Source of the DNA: Pontibacter ruber
GTDB taxonomy: Bacteria > Bacteroidota > Bacteroidia > Cytophagales > Hymenobacteraceae
Direction: 5' to 3'
Assembly (NCBI RefSeq): GCF_023630205.1
Contig: NZ_JALPRR010000003.1
Span: forward strand, 744,001 to 808,000
DNA: 64,000 nucleotides
Shown in pieces: positions 8,314 through 15,599 of this stretch. A program made the translations under genes and the position numbers. Within the stretch, counting starts at the first letter, position 1. Every line of letters begins with the position of its first letter. Below the pieces are notes generated by a model that saw only the letters and a program-made list of their open reading frames with translations, ran no database searches and was not told the DNA's origin.

Positions 8314-8826
8314 ATGCCTGATTCATTTCTGATTACCTATAAAACCCCGATCCGGCGGCTGCAGCACCTGGTTAACATGCACTACCTGGAGGTACCAGCG
8401 GAAGTTGTGCAGCAGCTGGGCGGCAAGTTCAATGTACGGCTCCTGTGTACCGTAAACAGTGCGCTTACTTTTCAGTGTGGGCTGGTGGCGCTGGGCAGCG
8501 GGAGTGGCTACATCAGCCTGAACGCCAAAAGAATGAAAGAACTGGGCGTCAGAGTTGGCGAACAGGTGCAGGTAAATCTCCGGAAAGACGAAAGCCGCTA
8601 CGGAATGGAGATGCCGGCTGAGCTGGCTGAGTTGCTGGAGCAGGACGAGGAAGGGAAAAGGCGGTTTGGTACGCTTACACCGGGCAGGCAACGCTACATC
8701 ATCCACTATGTAGCCTCGGTAAAAAGTTCTCAGCTACGCATCGATCGCGCCATCCTGCTGATCGAAAACCTCAAGATGCTACCCGCAGGAAAGGAGTCTT
8801 TCAGGGGGATGCTTGGTCTGACCTGA
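8314..8826 (+). CDS. DUF1905 / YdeI-OmdA domain protein
   Basis: 170 residues with an N-terminal DUF1905 beta-barrel-like domain (about 20-95, containing GSGSGYISLNAKRMKELGV) and a C-terminal YdeI/OmdA-type helical domain (about 100-160, with LTPGRQRYIIHYVASVKS). Proteins of this kind are widespread in Bacteroidota and sometimes annotated as OmpD-associated; no biochemical role is established. It appears to stand alone, with a short AT-rich spacer on either side. Confidence 0.82.
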   Translation: MPDSFLITYKTPIRRLQHLVNMHYLEVPAEVVQQLGGKFNVRLLCTVNSALTFQCGLVALGSGSGYISLNAKRMKELGVRVGEQVQVNLRKDESRYGMEMPAELAELLEQDEEGKRRFGTLTPGRQRYIIHYVASVKSSQLRIDRAILLIENLKMLPAGKESFRGMLGLT

Positions 8827-8919
8827 TTCTTTATTTATTCTTAAGACCTGAATAAACCCCTTTTACCATTAAAATCATTTCATTCACCCGGGTTTTTGCA
8901 AAAGTTGATTTAAGTCATT

Positions 8920-8948
8920 TTTGGCTTACTGGTAACTGCTTAGCTTTG
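8920..8948 (+). promoter_or_regulatory. Putative promoter of the 90-aa gene
   Basis: TTTG (8920-8923) and TAGCTTTG (8941-8948) are spaced 17 nt, slightly short of the 19-21 nt norm. The -7 box overlaps the upstream TTG of a longer reading, which argues that translation starts downstream at 8970. Confidence 0.5.
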
Positions 8949-8969
8949 AGTATATTAAGGAGGGTGGTT

Positions 8970-9242
8970 ATGGACAACAAAAGCAAAGCAGTACTGGAAA
9001 CACTGGGATATTCACTCAGCAACGACTTAGCAAAAAAGCTCTTCAACGACGTGTACGCCTATATCCTGTATAACGACACGGATATTTTCCTGGAAGTGCT
9101 GGATTTTAGAATGAATATCCAGGAAACGACTACCTGTGCTGAAGATTATCACTTCTTTAAGTTCATGCTCCAGAAAATGCTCGAAAAACATCCGTCCAGG
9201 CTGGTTACACTTAACCCGCTCTCTGACAATATCGCTGCCTGA
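8970..9242 (+). CDS. Conserved small protein, 90 aa, unknown
   Basis: The start is set at ATG 8970 because AGGAGG (8958-8963) sits six bases before it, one of the few strong Shine-Dalgarno sites in the window, and because an upstream TTG lies inside the promoter box. The product (MDNKSKAVLETLGYSL...) is a soluble, mostly helical protein with aromatic-rich segments (YAYILYND, YHFFKFMLQ) and no signal peptide. I recognise no family. It converges on ctaA, whose stop is 18 nt away. Confidence 0.75.
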   Translation: MDNKSKAVLETLGYSLSNDLAKKLFNDVYAYILYNDTDIFLEVLDFRMNIQETTTCAEDYHFFKFMLQKMLEKHPSRLVTLNPLSDNIAA

Positions 9243-9259
9243 GTTTACTCTTCCAGAAA

Positions 9260-10297
9260 CTAACTCCTGTAATTGCTTACACTTACCCGATGGGCGGCCA
9301 GCACGGCAAGCCCGAATAACAGCACCGCCACCACCTGGTGCAGCACCCCCAGTGCTACAGGCACTGCCAGAAGTAAGGTCGTGATCCCGAGTACCGTTTG
9401 CAGCAGCCCGGTAAGCAGCATAAGCCCTGCAAGGTTTCGGGTAGCTGCAGGCATGGTAATCCTGCGGCTCTGTTGCCAGAAATAAAACAACATACCTAGC
9501 ACCAGTACTGCAACCCATCGGTGCATAAACTGCACCGCAGCCCCGTTCTCCCATATAGTACTCCAGCTAAGATATCCCGCCAGGTGCGAAGGGAAGAACT
9601 CGCCTTCCATTAACGGGTATGTGTTGTAAGAGAAGCCTGCCTTCAGGCCTGCCACAAATGCCCCTAATTCGATCTGCAGCAACACCAGGATCAGCACCGT
9701 CCAGGCCAGCCTCCCGGAAGCAGGAGTTACCGGCTTTTGTATCTTTCTTGCAGAAACAAGATCGGCCACCGTCCAGAGTATAACCCCGATGAGTATGATG
9801 GCCAGGGTCAGGTGCACCGCCAGCCGGAAGTGGCTCACGTGCGGGTTATCTACCAGCCCGCTTTTAACCATCAGCCAGCCCATTACGCCCTGCGCCGCGC
9901 CCAGCAGCAGGATAAGCAGGAGCCTGCCGAATAGCCAGGCGGAGAGCTGCTTTTTTACCAGAAAGTAAAGGAACGGAAGTATAAACACGAGCCCGATCAC
10001 GCGGCCAAGAAGCCGGTGCAGGTACTCCCACCAGAAGATCTGCTTAAAACCATGTAGCGACATGCCCGTATTCAGCTTCTGGTACTCCGGGAACTGTTTA
10101 TACTTTTCGAAAGCAGCTGCCCAGGCAGCATCCGTCAGCGGGGGCAGGGTGCCTGAGATCACATTCCATTCAACGATGGATAGCCCGGAGCCGGTAAGGC
10201 GGGTAATTCCCCCGATCACCACCATGGCCAGGATCAGGAAAGCTCCGCTCAGGAGCCACAGTACAAGGGCTTTGTTGTAGTTAGTTTTCTGCGCCAT
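9260..10297 (-). CDS. ctaA: Heme A synthase (COX15/CtaA family)
   Basis: CtaA oxidises the C8 methyl group of heme O to make heme A for cytochrome c oxidases. The 345 residues form about eight transmembrane helices in two homologous four-helix halves. Family motifs are visible: GGITRLTGSGLSIVEWNVISGTLPP cut here as GGITRLTGSGLSIVEW then SGTLPP, the EYLHRLLGR histidine after TM2, HVSHFRLAVHL, and FMHRWVAVLVLG and LHQVVAVLLFG in the second half. The start is Met at 10297 (MAQKTNYNKA); the frame stays open 20 codons further but that extension is not family-like. No cytochrome oxidase genes are nearby. Confidence 0.93.
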   Translation of the reverse strand: MAQKTNYNKALVLWLLSGAFLILAMVVIGGITRLTGSGLSIVEWNVISGTLPPLTDAAWAAAFEKYKQFPEYQKLNTGMSLHGFKQIFWWEYLHRLLGRVIGLVFILPFLYFLVKKQLSAWLFGRLLLILLLGAAQGVMGWLMVKSGLVDNPHVSHFRLAVHLTLAIILIGVILWTVADLVSARKIQKPVTPASGRLAWTVLILVLLQIELGAFVAGLKAGFSYNTYPLMEGEFFPSHLAGYLSWSTIWENGAAVQFMHRWVAVLVLGMLFYFWQQSRRITMPAATRNLAGLMLLTGLLQTVLGITTLLLAVPVALGVLHQVVAVLLFGLAVLAAHRVSVSNYRS

Positions 10298-10423
10298 AAC
10301 AAGAAGGCAAAGTTGCTTCCTGCCGTTTGTCTTGCAGATGATAAGAATCACCGGCAAAGCTGATCCTTATCATTGTACATTTGCTTCCTGTTTAGAGGTA
10401 AGGGCAATTCGCTAAATTTTATA

Positions 10424-10454
10424 TTGAAGGGATTGAAATAATTTATAATATTTG
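10424..10454 (+). promoter_or_regulatory. Putative promoter of the cytosine deaminase gene
   Basis: TTG at 10424-10426 and AATATTTG at 10447-10454 (one mismatch to TAnnTTTG) are spaced 20 nt. The downstream box covers an in-frame TTG, supporting the ATG at 10473 as the true start. Confidence 0.5.
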
Positions 10455-10472
10455 TTGTTAAAGTATAAATGT

Positions 10473-10910
10473 ATGGATGAATTCTTGAAAGCTGCCCTTG
10501 AAGAGGCAAAAAAAGGGTATGCCGAAGGTGGCATTCCGATCGGATCGGTACTGGTGCACCAGGGCAAAATTATCGGCAGAGGTCATAACAGACGCGTTCA
10601 GAAAGGCAGCGTGGTGCTGCACGGCGAAATGGATGCACTTGAAAATGCAGGCCGCCTGCCAGCTTCCGTTTACAAAGAATGCACCATCTATACGACACTG
10701 TCGCCATGCCCTATGTGCTCGGGAACTATACTGTTGTATGGCATCCCGAAAGTTGTGATAGGGGAGAACAAGACCTTTATGGGCGAAGAAGCGTTGCTTC
10801 AGTCGAGAGGGGTAGACGTAACCGTGGCAGATGACAAAGAGTGTTTCGAGCTGATGCAGAATTTTATTTCTGAAAAGCCGGAGCTCTGGAACGAGGATAT
10901 CGGAGTATAA
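10473..10910 (+). CDS. Yeast-type cytosine deaminase homologue
   Basis: A 145-residue zinc deaminase of the CDA superfamily. The zinc site is HGEMDAL (His and catalytic Glu) plus SPCPMCSG (two Cys). The surrounding sequence (ECTIYTTLSPC, YGIPKVVIGENKTF, and the end PELWNEDIGV) is strikingly like fungal cytosine deaminase FCY1, including the C-terminal WNEDIG that closes the active site. It would convert cytosine to uracil in pyrimidine salvage, in contrast to the unrelated E. coli CodA amidohydrolase type. The start is ATG 10473 because the upstream TTG overlaps the promoter. Substrate preference is inferred from resemblance only. Confidence 0.88.
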   Translation: MDEFLKAALEEAKKGYAEGGIPIGSVLVHQGKIIGRGHNRRVQKGSVVLHGEMDALENAGRLPASVYKECTIYTTLSPCPMCSGTILLYGIPKVVIGENKTFMGEEALLQSRGVDVTVADDKECFELMQNFISEKPELWNEDIGV

Positions 10911-11046
10911 AGCAATTGTATGCTTTCTTTTATACTTTGCTGCTTGGCGCTCTTGTCAGAAGCCATTGCAGAAGTATAGTTTAAACTGCATAAGCCGCAT
11001 TAACTCCTGACACCGATGTTGTAGGACTGATTTTAACGACATAAGT

Positions 11047-11520
11047 ATGTCTCCAACTATAACACCGATTTCTGACTTTTACAAAATAATCCTGCTGGAG
11101 AAGTATAAGCTGCTTTATACAGAATGGCTGCGGGCAGTGAGTAGCGAAGAGTACCGGGCTGCGCTGTTAGAGGCTTACAAATGTATCCGGCTTCATCAGC
11201 TGGAGCTTTGGGTCATGGATTCGACGCGCAACAACCCTACCGTGCAGGACCAGAAATGGTCGGTAGAGAAACTGGGCAGCTTAATGGCGGGAACCCTCAT
11301 AAGAAAAGTAGCGATGGTTCGGGCCGACGACCTGTTTGTAGAAGTAGTGGCAGAAGTAATGCGCGATAAGATATACAAGCTGTACGGTCAGGAAAGGCAA
11401 CTGGAACACTTCAGGACGCTGGAAGAAGCGCTGCAGTATGTGCTCCCCGGTGAGGACCCCGCCAAACTGGTAATTGAATTGCAGAATGCTGAAGCCTATA
11501 CCGGGTACCCTGCAGATTAA
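11047..11520 (+). CDS. Uncharacterised protein, paralogue of 13434-13898
   Basis: 157 residues, soluble, no signal peptide. It aligns along its length with the 154-aa product at 13434-13898: both have LLY-x-x-WLR-x-VSS-x-EYR, then L-x-LW, then Q-x-W-x-x-E-x-LG, then Y-x-x-YG, then EEAL or ETAL before LP. The alternating strand and helix pattern resembles a STAS/SpoIIAA-like fold, but I cannot assign the family. The pair flanks a triple-PAS protein and a CZB-like protein, so a role as small sensory or anti-anti-sigma-like partner is a reasonable guess. Confidence 0.8.
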   Translation: MSPTITPISDFYKIILLEKYKLLYTEWLRAVSSEEYRAALLEAYKCIRLHQLELWVMDSTRNNPTVQDQKWSVEKLGSLMAGTLIRKVAMVRADDLFVEVVAEVMRDKIYKLYGQERQLEHFRTLEEALQYVLPGEDPAKLVIELQNAEAYTGYPAD

Positions 11521-11681
11521 ACACTAAAAGTATGCTTTAAAAACTAACGTTATTCCCTTCCCTCCGTTTAAAAGGCCTTAACAAACAAGTTTCACGAGTT
11601 GCGTTAAAACCAATTTTGTTTCTTTTTTCGTTAGCTTGCACGAACTAATGTTTTTCGCTGCGTAGCTTCTCATTCAAACAC

Positions 11682-12962
11682 ATGGATTTTCAGAAACTGT
11701 TCCTGCACATACCCGAAACCATAGTGGTACTTTCACCGGATCTTAAAGTACTTGCTGCAACTGACGAGTATCTTCGTATCACCATGCGGTCGAGAAATGA
11801 GCTGATCGGTCAGGATTTCCTGGAAGCATTCCCGGATAACCCCGACAGCAATGAGTCTAAAAATACAATGCTGCTGCGCCAGTCCCTGGAACGAGCTTTG
11901 AACACGAAAAAGGTCGACTACCTGGATGTGCTTCGCTACGATATTCCGAAGCCTGCATCAGAGGGCGGGGGCTTTGATATCCGTTTCTGGGAAGCATCGC
12001 ACACACCGGTTTTAGATGAGGAAGGCAACGTAGAGTTCATCATACAGCGTACCTCCGATATAACAGATCGTGAGATAGCCAAGCGTGCTCTTTCGGAGAG
12101 CGAGCAGAAGTTCCGGTTTATGGCAGAAATAATGCCGCAGCTTATATTCACGACCAACGCTGCAGGTGAGCTTACCTACTTTAACCAGCGTTGGCACACG
12201 TATACGGGCATTCCGGTGAAAGAACTGCTCATCAACGGCTGGCAGAATGTGATACACCCGGAGGATATGGAGAAGTCCATGTCGGTATGGGAAGAGGCCT
12301 TCCGGAACAACACGGAAATGCAGCTGGAGCTACGCAAGCTCGACAAGGATGGCGAGTACCGCTGGCACCTGTGCCGCACACTGCCCATGCACGACGAGCA
12401 GGGAAATCTTCTCATGTGGGTCGGCAGCTCCACCGACATCCACGATACCCGCCAGATGGTGCAGGAACTGCTGGAGTCAAACGAGCAGATGGCACTGCTT
12501 TCGGATCAGGTACAGCTGGCCTACCGCAAGGCTGAAGTCGAGCGTAACACACTGCTGCGTCTGATCGATAGTGCCCCGGCTTTCTTCTGTATTCTTCGTG
12601 GGCCGGAACACCACTTTGAACTCATCAACAGGAATTATCAGAGGCTTTTCCCGAACCGGCAACTGCTCAATAAAACAGTGGCAGAGGCGTTACCGGAGGT
12701 AGTAGAGCAGGGCTATATAGATCTGCTTGACCGTGTCTACCAGACAGGCCAGGAGTATCAGGCACACGATGTACTTATAAAACTGGATCAGCAGGATAGT
12801 GGTGAGCTAAATGACGTCTACGTTACCTTTATTTACCAGCCCTTACTCGACGAGCAGGAGCGCATCAATGGCATCCTCGTATACGGGTATGATGTGACCG
12901 AACAGGTAAACCTGAAAAAACAACTCAGCAATTTGGGCAATACGCAGCAGGTTGGTCAGTAA
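11682..12962 (+). CDS. Triple-PAS sensor protein without output domain
   Basis: 426 residues containing three PAS units: about 5-130 (ending IIQRTSDITDREIAKRAL), about 138-262 (a PAS_3/PAC-like unit with YTGIPVKELLINGW and GSSTDIHDT), and about 285-412 (ending VYGYDVTEQVNLKKQL). Each is followed by the short linker helix typical of tandem PAS proteins. The protein stops where a histidine kinase DHp domain would normally begin, with no HATPase, GGDEF or effector region and no kinase downstream in any frame. It may act through partners encoded beside it (11047, 12993, 13434), or be a truncated kinase. No transmembrane segment, so cytoplasmic. Confidence 0.88.
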   Translation: MDFQKLFLHIPETIVVLSPDLKVLAATDEYLRITMRSRNELIGQDFLEAFPDNPDSNESKNTMLLRQSLERALNTKKVDYLDVLRYDIPKPASEGGGFDIRFWEASHTPVLDEEGNVEFIIQRTSDITDREIAKRALSESEQKFRFMAEIMPQLIFTTNAAGELTYFNQRWHTYTGIPVKELLINGWQNVIHPEDMEKSMSVWEEAFRNNTEMQLELRKLDKDGEYRWHLCRTLPMHDEQGNLLMWVGSSTDIHDTRQMVQELLESNEQMALLSDQVQLAYRKAEVERNTLLRLIDSAPAFFCILRGPEHHFELINRNYQRLFPNRQLLNKTVAEALPEVVEQGYIDLLDRVYQTGQEYQAHDVLIKLDQQDSGELNDVYVTFIYQPLLDEQERINGILVYGYDVTEQVNLKKQLSNLGNTQQVGQ

Positions 12963-12992
12963 AGCGATTTTACAAACCACGGGCGCTACTCC

Positions 12993-13364
12993 ATGAAATA
13001 CGCACACATCGACATACAACAGCTTCGTATTAAACATATCCTGTTTAAGTCGAAGGTGCGTTCGGTACTGTACGGTGGTACGTACGATGAAGCCTTTTTC
13101 TCGAGTGCCGGCCCTATTGCTACCTGGTTCTCTTCGGTTGGGTTCGTAAAGTTCGGCCATGCCCCTGAGGTGCTGGAAATGCATAAACTGCACCAGGAGC
13201 TGAATACAACAGCCCAGCAGCTTTTCCTGTTATACAAGAGCAACAAGATCGATCAGGCCCATGAGGGGCTGAAGACTATAGAGAAGAATTCTGAACGCTT
13301 CCTGCTCATACTTGCACGGCTCGAGGAGCAGCTGGGATTAGCTGCAGCCGAATCATCGGTCTGA
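12993..13364 (+). CDS. CZB-like (chemoreceptor zinc-binding) small protein
   Basis: 123 residues, helical. RIKHILFKSKVRSVLYG at the N-terminus and EMHKLHQEL in the middle look like the first and third helices of the CZB domain (PF13682), with His15, His64 and His67 as likely zinc ligands. The usual cysteine motif CxxGxW appears as GPIATW at 40-45, so the Cys ligand is missing. It follows the PAS gene by 30 nt and is probably co-transcribed, suggesting a zinc or redox (hypochlorite-type) sensing input. The family assignment is from pattern alone. Confidence 0.6.
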   Translation: MKYAHIDIQQLRIKHILFKSKVRSVLYGGTYDEAFFSSAGPIATWFSSVGFVKFGHAPEVLEMHKLHQELNTTAQQLFLLYKSNKIDQAHEGLKTIEKNSERFLLILARLEEQLGLAAAESSV

Positions 13365-13433
13365 GGAAGTATAAACGAGCGTAAGATGGGCTGTTTACAA
13401 TAGCCCTGTAGTTGTAATTAGCTGTAGCTGTAG

Positions 13434-13898
13434 CTACAATGCTTGCGAAAGCGCAAGTTCTGCGGTACTGTCTGTAAGTTTTGGCAGGCGATAATGCTGC
13501 ATGTTAGGGAGCATCCAGGCCAAAGCTGTTTCTTCATCCTCAAAGAGCTCCGCGATCACTCTTTTCCCGTAAATCCGGTAGGCTCTGTCCCTTACTGACT
13601 TTATCGACATCGAGGTCCCTTCATGATCCGGGCATATACTTGCCAGGTATTTCAGGTTGCTGCCAACCAGCAAAAGGCCCAGCTCTTCAGTGACCCATCG
13701 CTGCTCCTGTACATCCAATTGTGTCAGATGCTTGTTGTTATGCAGCCACAGGCAAAGGTTATGCTTTTGCAAGACTTCACACAGCAAGCTCATACCTTCC
13801 CGGTACTCATCGCTGCTAACAGACCGGAGCCATTTGCTGTAAAGAAGCTGCTTGTTTGCGTCTACTAAATACAACAGGTAATCTGGTGATTTTTTCAT
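13434..13898 (-). CDS. Uncharacterised protein, paralogue of 11047-11520
   Basis: 154 residues. It shares with the product of 11047-11520 the core LLYSKWLRSVSSDEYR, LCLWL, QRWVTEELG, YRIYG and the ETALAWMLP end. It is convergent with the CZB-like gene (gap 69 nt). The first paralogue keeps charged residues where this one has a longer polar C-terminal tail. Function unknown; see the notes on the sensory cluster. Confidence 0.8.
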   Translation of the reverse strand: MKKSPDYLLYLVDANKQLLYSKWLRSVSSDEYREGMSLLCEVLQKHNLCLWLHNNKHLTQLDVQEQRWVTEELGLLLVGSNLKYLASICPDHEGTSMSIKSVRDRAYRIYGKRVIAELFEDEETALAWMLPNMQHYRLPKLTDSTAELALSQAL

Positions 13899-14337
13899 GC
13901 CTTAAAACTTACTACCTTAAGCTAAAAAGAAGTTTTTCCTGCACAAATTCCTTTCCAGAATAGAGAGGTTGAGTGTCAGGCAAATCGGATGATGGTACTG
14001 AAAAGGTAAGCTCGTATTAAGTTTGTTAGTAAAGCGCGCGTAAACTCTTGTGAGTAAATCTAAATGGGGTGTAAAAGTTATAAAAATAATTTGAATAAAA
14101 ATGCTCTTTATAGAATATGTAAGAGATTAAACCGTAGACGATTCCAAAATATGGAAGTTTCTGAGGTGCATTTTTCAAAATCAGGAAAAGTCAGCACGAG
14201 ATTGAATAACAAAAGCATATGTATACAAGGTTATATGATTGATAAACATAGCCTTGGCCATACTTGTAATACAGGTGCCTATAACCTAATCAGCCTCGTT
14301 AAAGTAAGCGTACAGCGTAGGTTACATAAGCGAATAC
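13899..14337. other. AT-rich intergenic stretch
   Basis: About 440 bases that are visibly more AT-rich than the genes around them, especially 14060-14330. A 96-codon frame runs through 14064-14354 but its composition (many Lys, Asn, Cys) and overlap with the next gene do not support a real protein. No repeat or RNA gene was recognised. It may be decayed foreign DNA. Confidence 0.45.
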
Positions 14338-14685
14338 ATGTTAGACTTAGCTGAAATTTTTACCCCCCGATTTATACTTCACCTGGTGTTGCATGTAGCG
14401 GTGCCGCTCTTTGTTGCTTTTGCGTTCTATCACAGGCAGTTTAAAAAAGCATTCTTGTTACTACTGGCAGGCTTTCTTATCGATGTGGACCACCTGCTGG
14501 CTAACCCGATCGTGAATCCGGACAGATGCAGTGTTGGCTATCACTTTCTGCACAGTTACTGGCTCATCGCCCTGTACGGCCTGCTCGCCATATACCCTAA
14601 AACGCGACTGATAGGGCTGGGCCTGGTAATCCACATTGTACTGGATGGGACAGAGTGCCTGCGGGATACAGGTTACTTCGGGTAG
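14338..14685 (+). CDS. DUF6122-type small membrane protein
   Basis: 115 residues with three or four transmembrane helices. Conserved histidine/aspartate positions within the membrane region are visible: FILHLVLHVAVPL, FLIDVDHLL, YHFLHSYW and VIHIVLDGTE. This pattern matches the DUF6122 family, membrane proteins resembling the YdjM/metal-dependent hydrolase group (LexA-regulated membrane hydrolases). A metal site is inferred; no substrate is known. It converges on the PRPP synthetase gene with an 11-nt gap. Confidence 0.8.
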   Translation: MLDLAEIFTPRFILHLVLHVAVPLFVAFAFYHRQFKKAFLLLLAGFLIDVDHLLANPIVNPDRCSVGYHFLHSYWLIALYGLLAIYPKTRLIGLGLVIHIVLDGTECLRDTGYFG

Positions 14686-14696
14686 TACAAGCAAGC

Positions 14697-15599
14697 TTAA
14701 TGATTGTTGTTCAGGGGAAGGTTGCCGGCAACAGCTTCTGCTATCAGTACTTCCAGGTTGATATGGTTAGACGGGTGCGGAATGGTGTTGCAGGTAACAA
14801 TTCTGGCTGCCCCGGCTCGTTCCAGCGCTTCGTAGGCGTCTCCGGCAAAAATACCGTGCACACCTACGCACACTGCCGGCTGCGTAAGTTTACCTTTCAG
14901 GTGTCCGATCGTTTCGATCATCGTTCTGGCGGTAGAGATGATGTCATCCAGTAGTACAGGTGTGTGCTCCTGGTAGGCTGCCAGGTCCGGCACCTTTACC
15001 TGCACCTGCTTGTCGCCTAGCCTTGTTTTGCTGAGTACAACATAGGGCGCTTCCGCCAGTGCTGCCACCACCGATACCCACTGGCTGCTTTCCTCATCCG
15101 GGCCAATTAACAAAGGCTTTTTTACATGCTTGCTTATCCAGGAGGCAAGGGCAGGCGCGGCATGCAACACATAAACAGGTATAGCATACAGCTCGCTCAT
15201 ACTATGAACCCGATGCAGGTGCGGATCAATGGTGATCATGCTGTCGGCAAAAGAGGAAAGGAGCGAGGCAAAGTACCGGTTCGTGATTCCTTCCCCCGGC
15301 TGAAAGCGGATGTCCTGGCGCATGTAAGCCAGGTATGGCGCGATCAGGCAGATAGTGGCTGCGCCAAGTTCCTTTGCTGTTTTTGCCAGGAAGTAGAGGG
15401 GCAGCAGCTTGCAATCCGGCTGGTGAAGGCTGCATACCAGCAGCAGGTTTCTGTCTTTCACATCGGTTTTCAGTCTGACGTAAGTCTCGCTATCCGGAAA
15501 CTGGCGTACAATAACCTCACCCATGTCGGCCTGCAGCAAACCGGCAAGCGAGGTGGCAAGCGCTTCATTTCCGGGGAGGGCAAAAAGCAGGTAGTTCAT
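14697..15599 (-). CDS. prs: Ribose-phosphate pyrophosphokinase homologue
   Basis: 300-residue PRPP synthetase-family protein. The flexible-loop signature YLAYMRQDIRFQPGEGIT (about 89-106) and the PRPP-binding loop VLLDDIISTARTM (about 216-228) are intact, as is IDPHLHR before the second half. PRPP synthetase transfers pyrophosphate from ATP to ribose 5-phosphate. The gene overlaps the stop of the upstream phosphorylase gene by four bases (ATGA, 15596-15599), so the two are translationally coupled. It is shorter and more divergent than a housekeeping Prs (about 310-315 aa), so it is likely an operon-specific paralogue. Confidence 0.88.
   Translation of the reverse strand: MNYLLFALPGNEALATSLAGLLQADMGEVIVRQFPDSETYVRLKTDVKDRNLLLVCSLHQPDCKLLPLYFLAKTAKELGAATICLIAPYLAYMRQDIRFQPGEGITNRYFASLLSSFADSMITIDPHLHRVHSMSELYAIPVYVLHAAPALASWISKHVKKPLLIGPDEESSQWVSVVAALAEAPYVVLSKTRLGDKQVQVKVPDLAAYQEHTPVLLDDIISTARTMIETIGHLKGKLTQPAVCVGVHGIFAGDAYEALERAGAARIVTCNTIPHPSNHINLEVLIAEAVAGNLPLNNNH

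Noticed and set aside
9027..9554. 175-codon ORF covering the end of ctaA and the 90-aa gene
   Set aside because: Overlaps two supported genes in another frame; Cys/Gly/Ala-rich shadow composition.
14064..14354. 96-codon ORF in the AT-rich stretch
   Set aside because: Composition is unlike a native protein and it overlaps the start of the well-supported DUF6122 gene.
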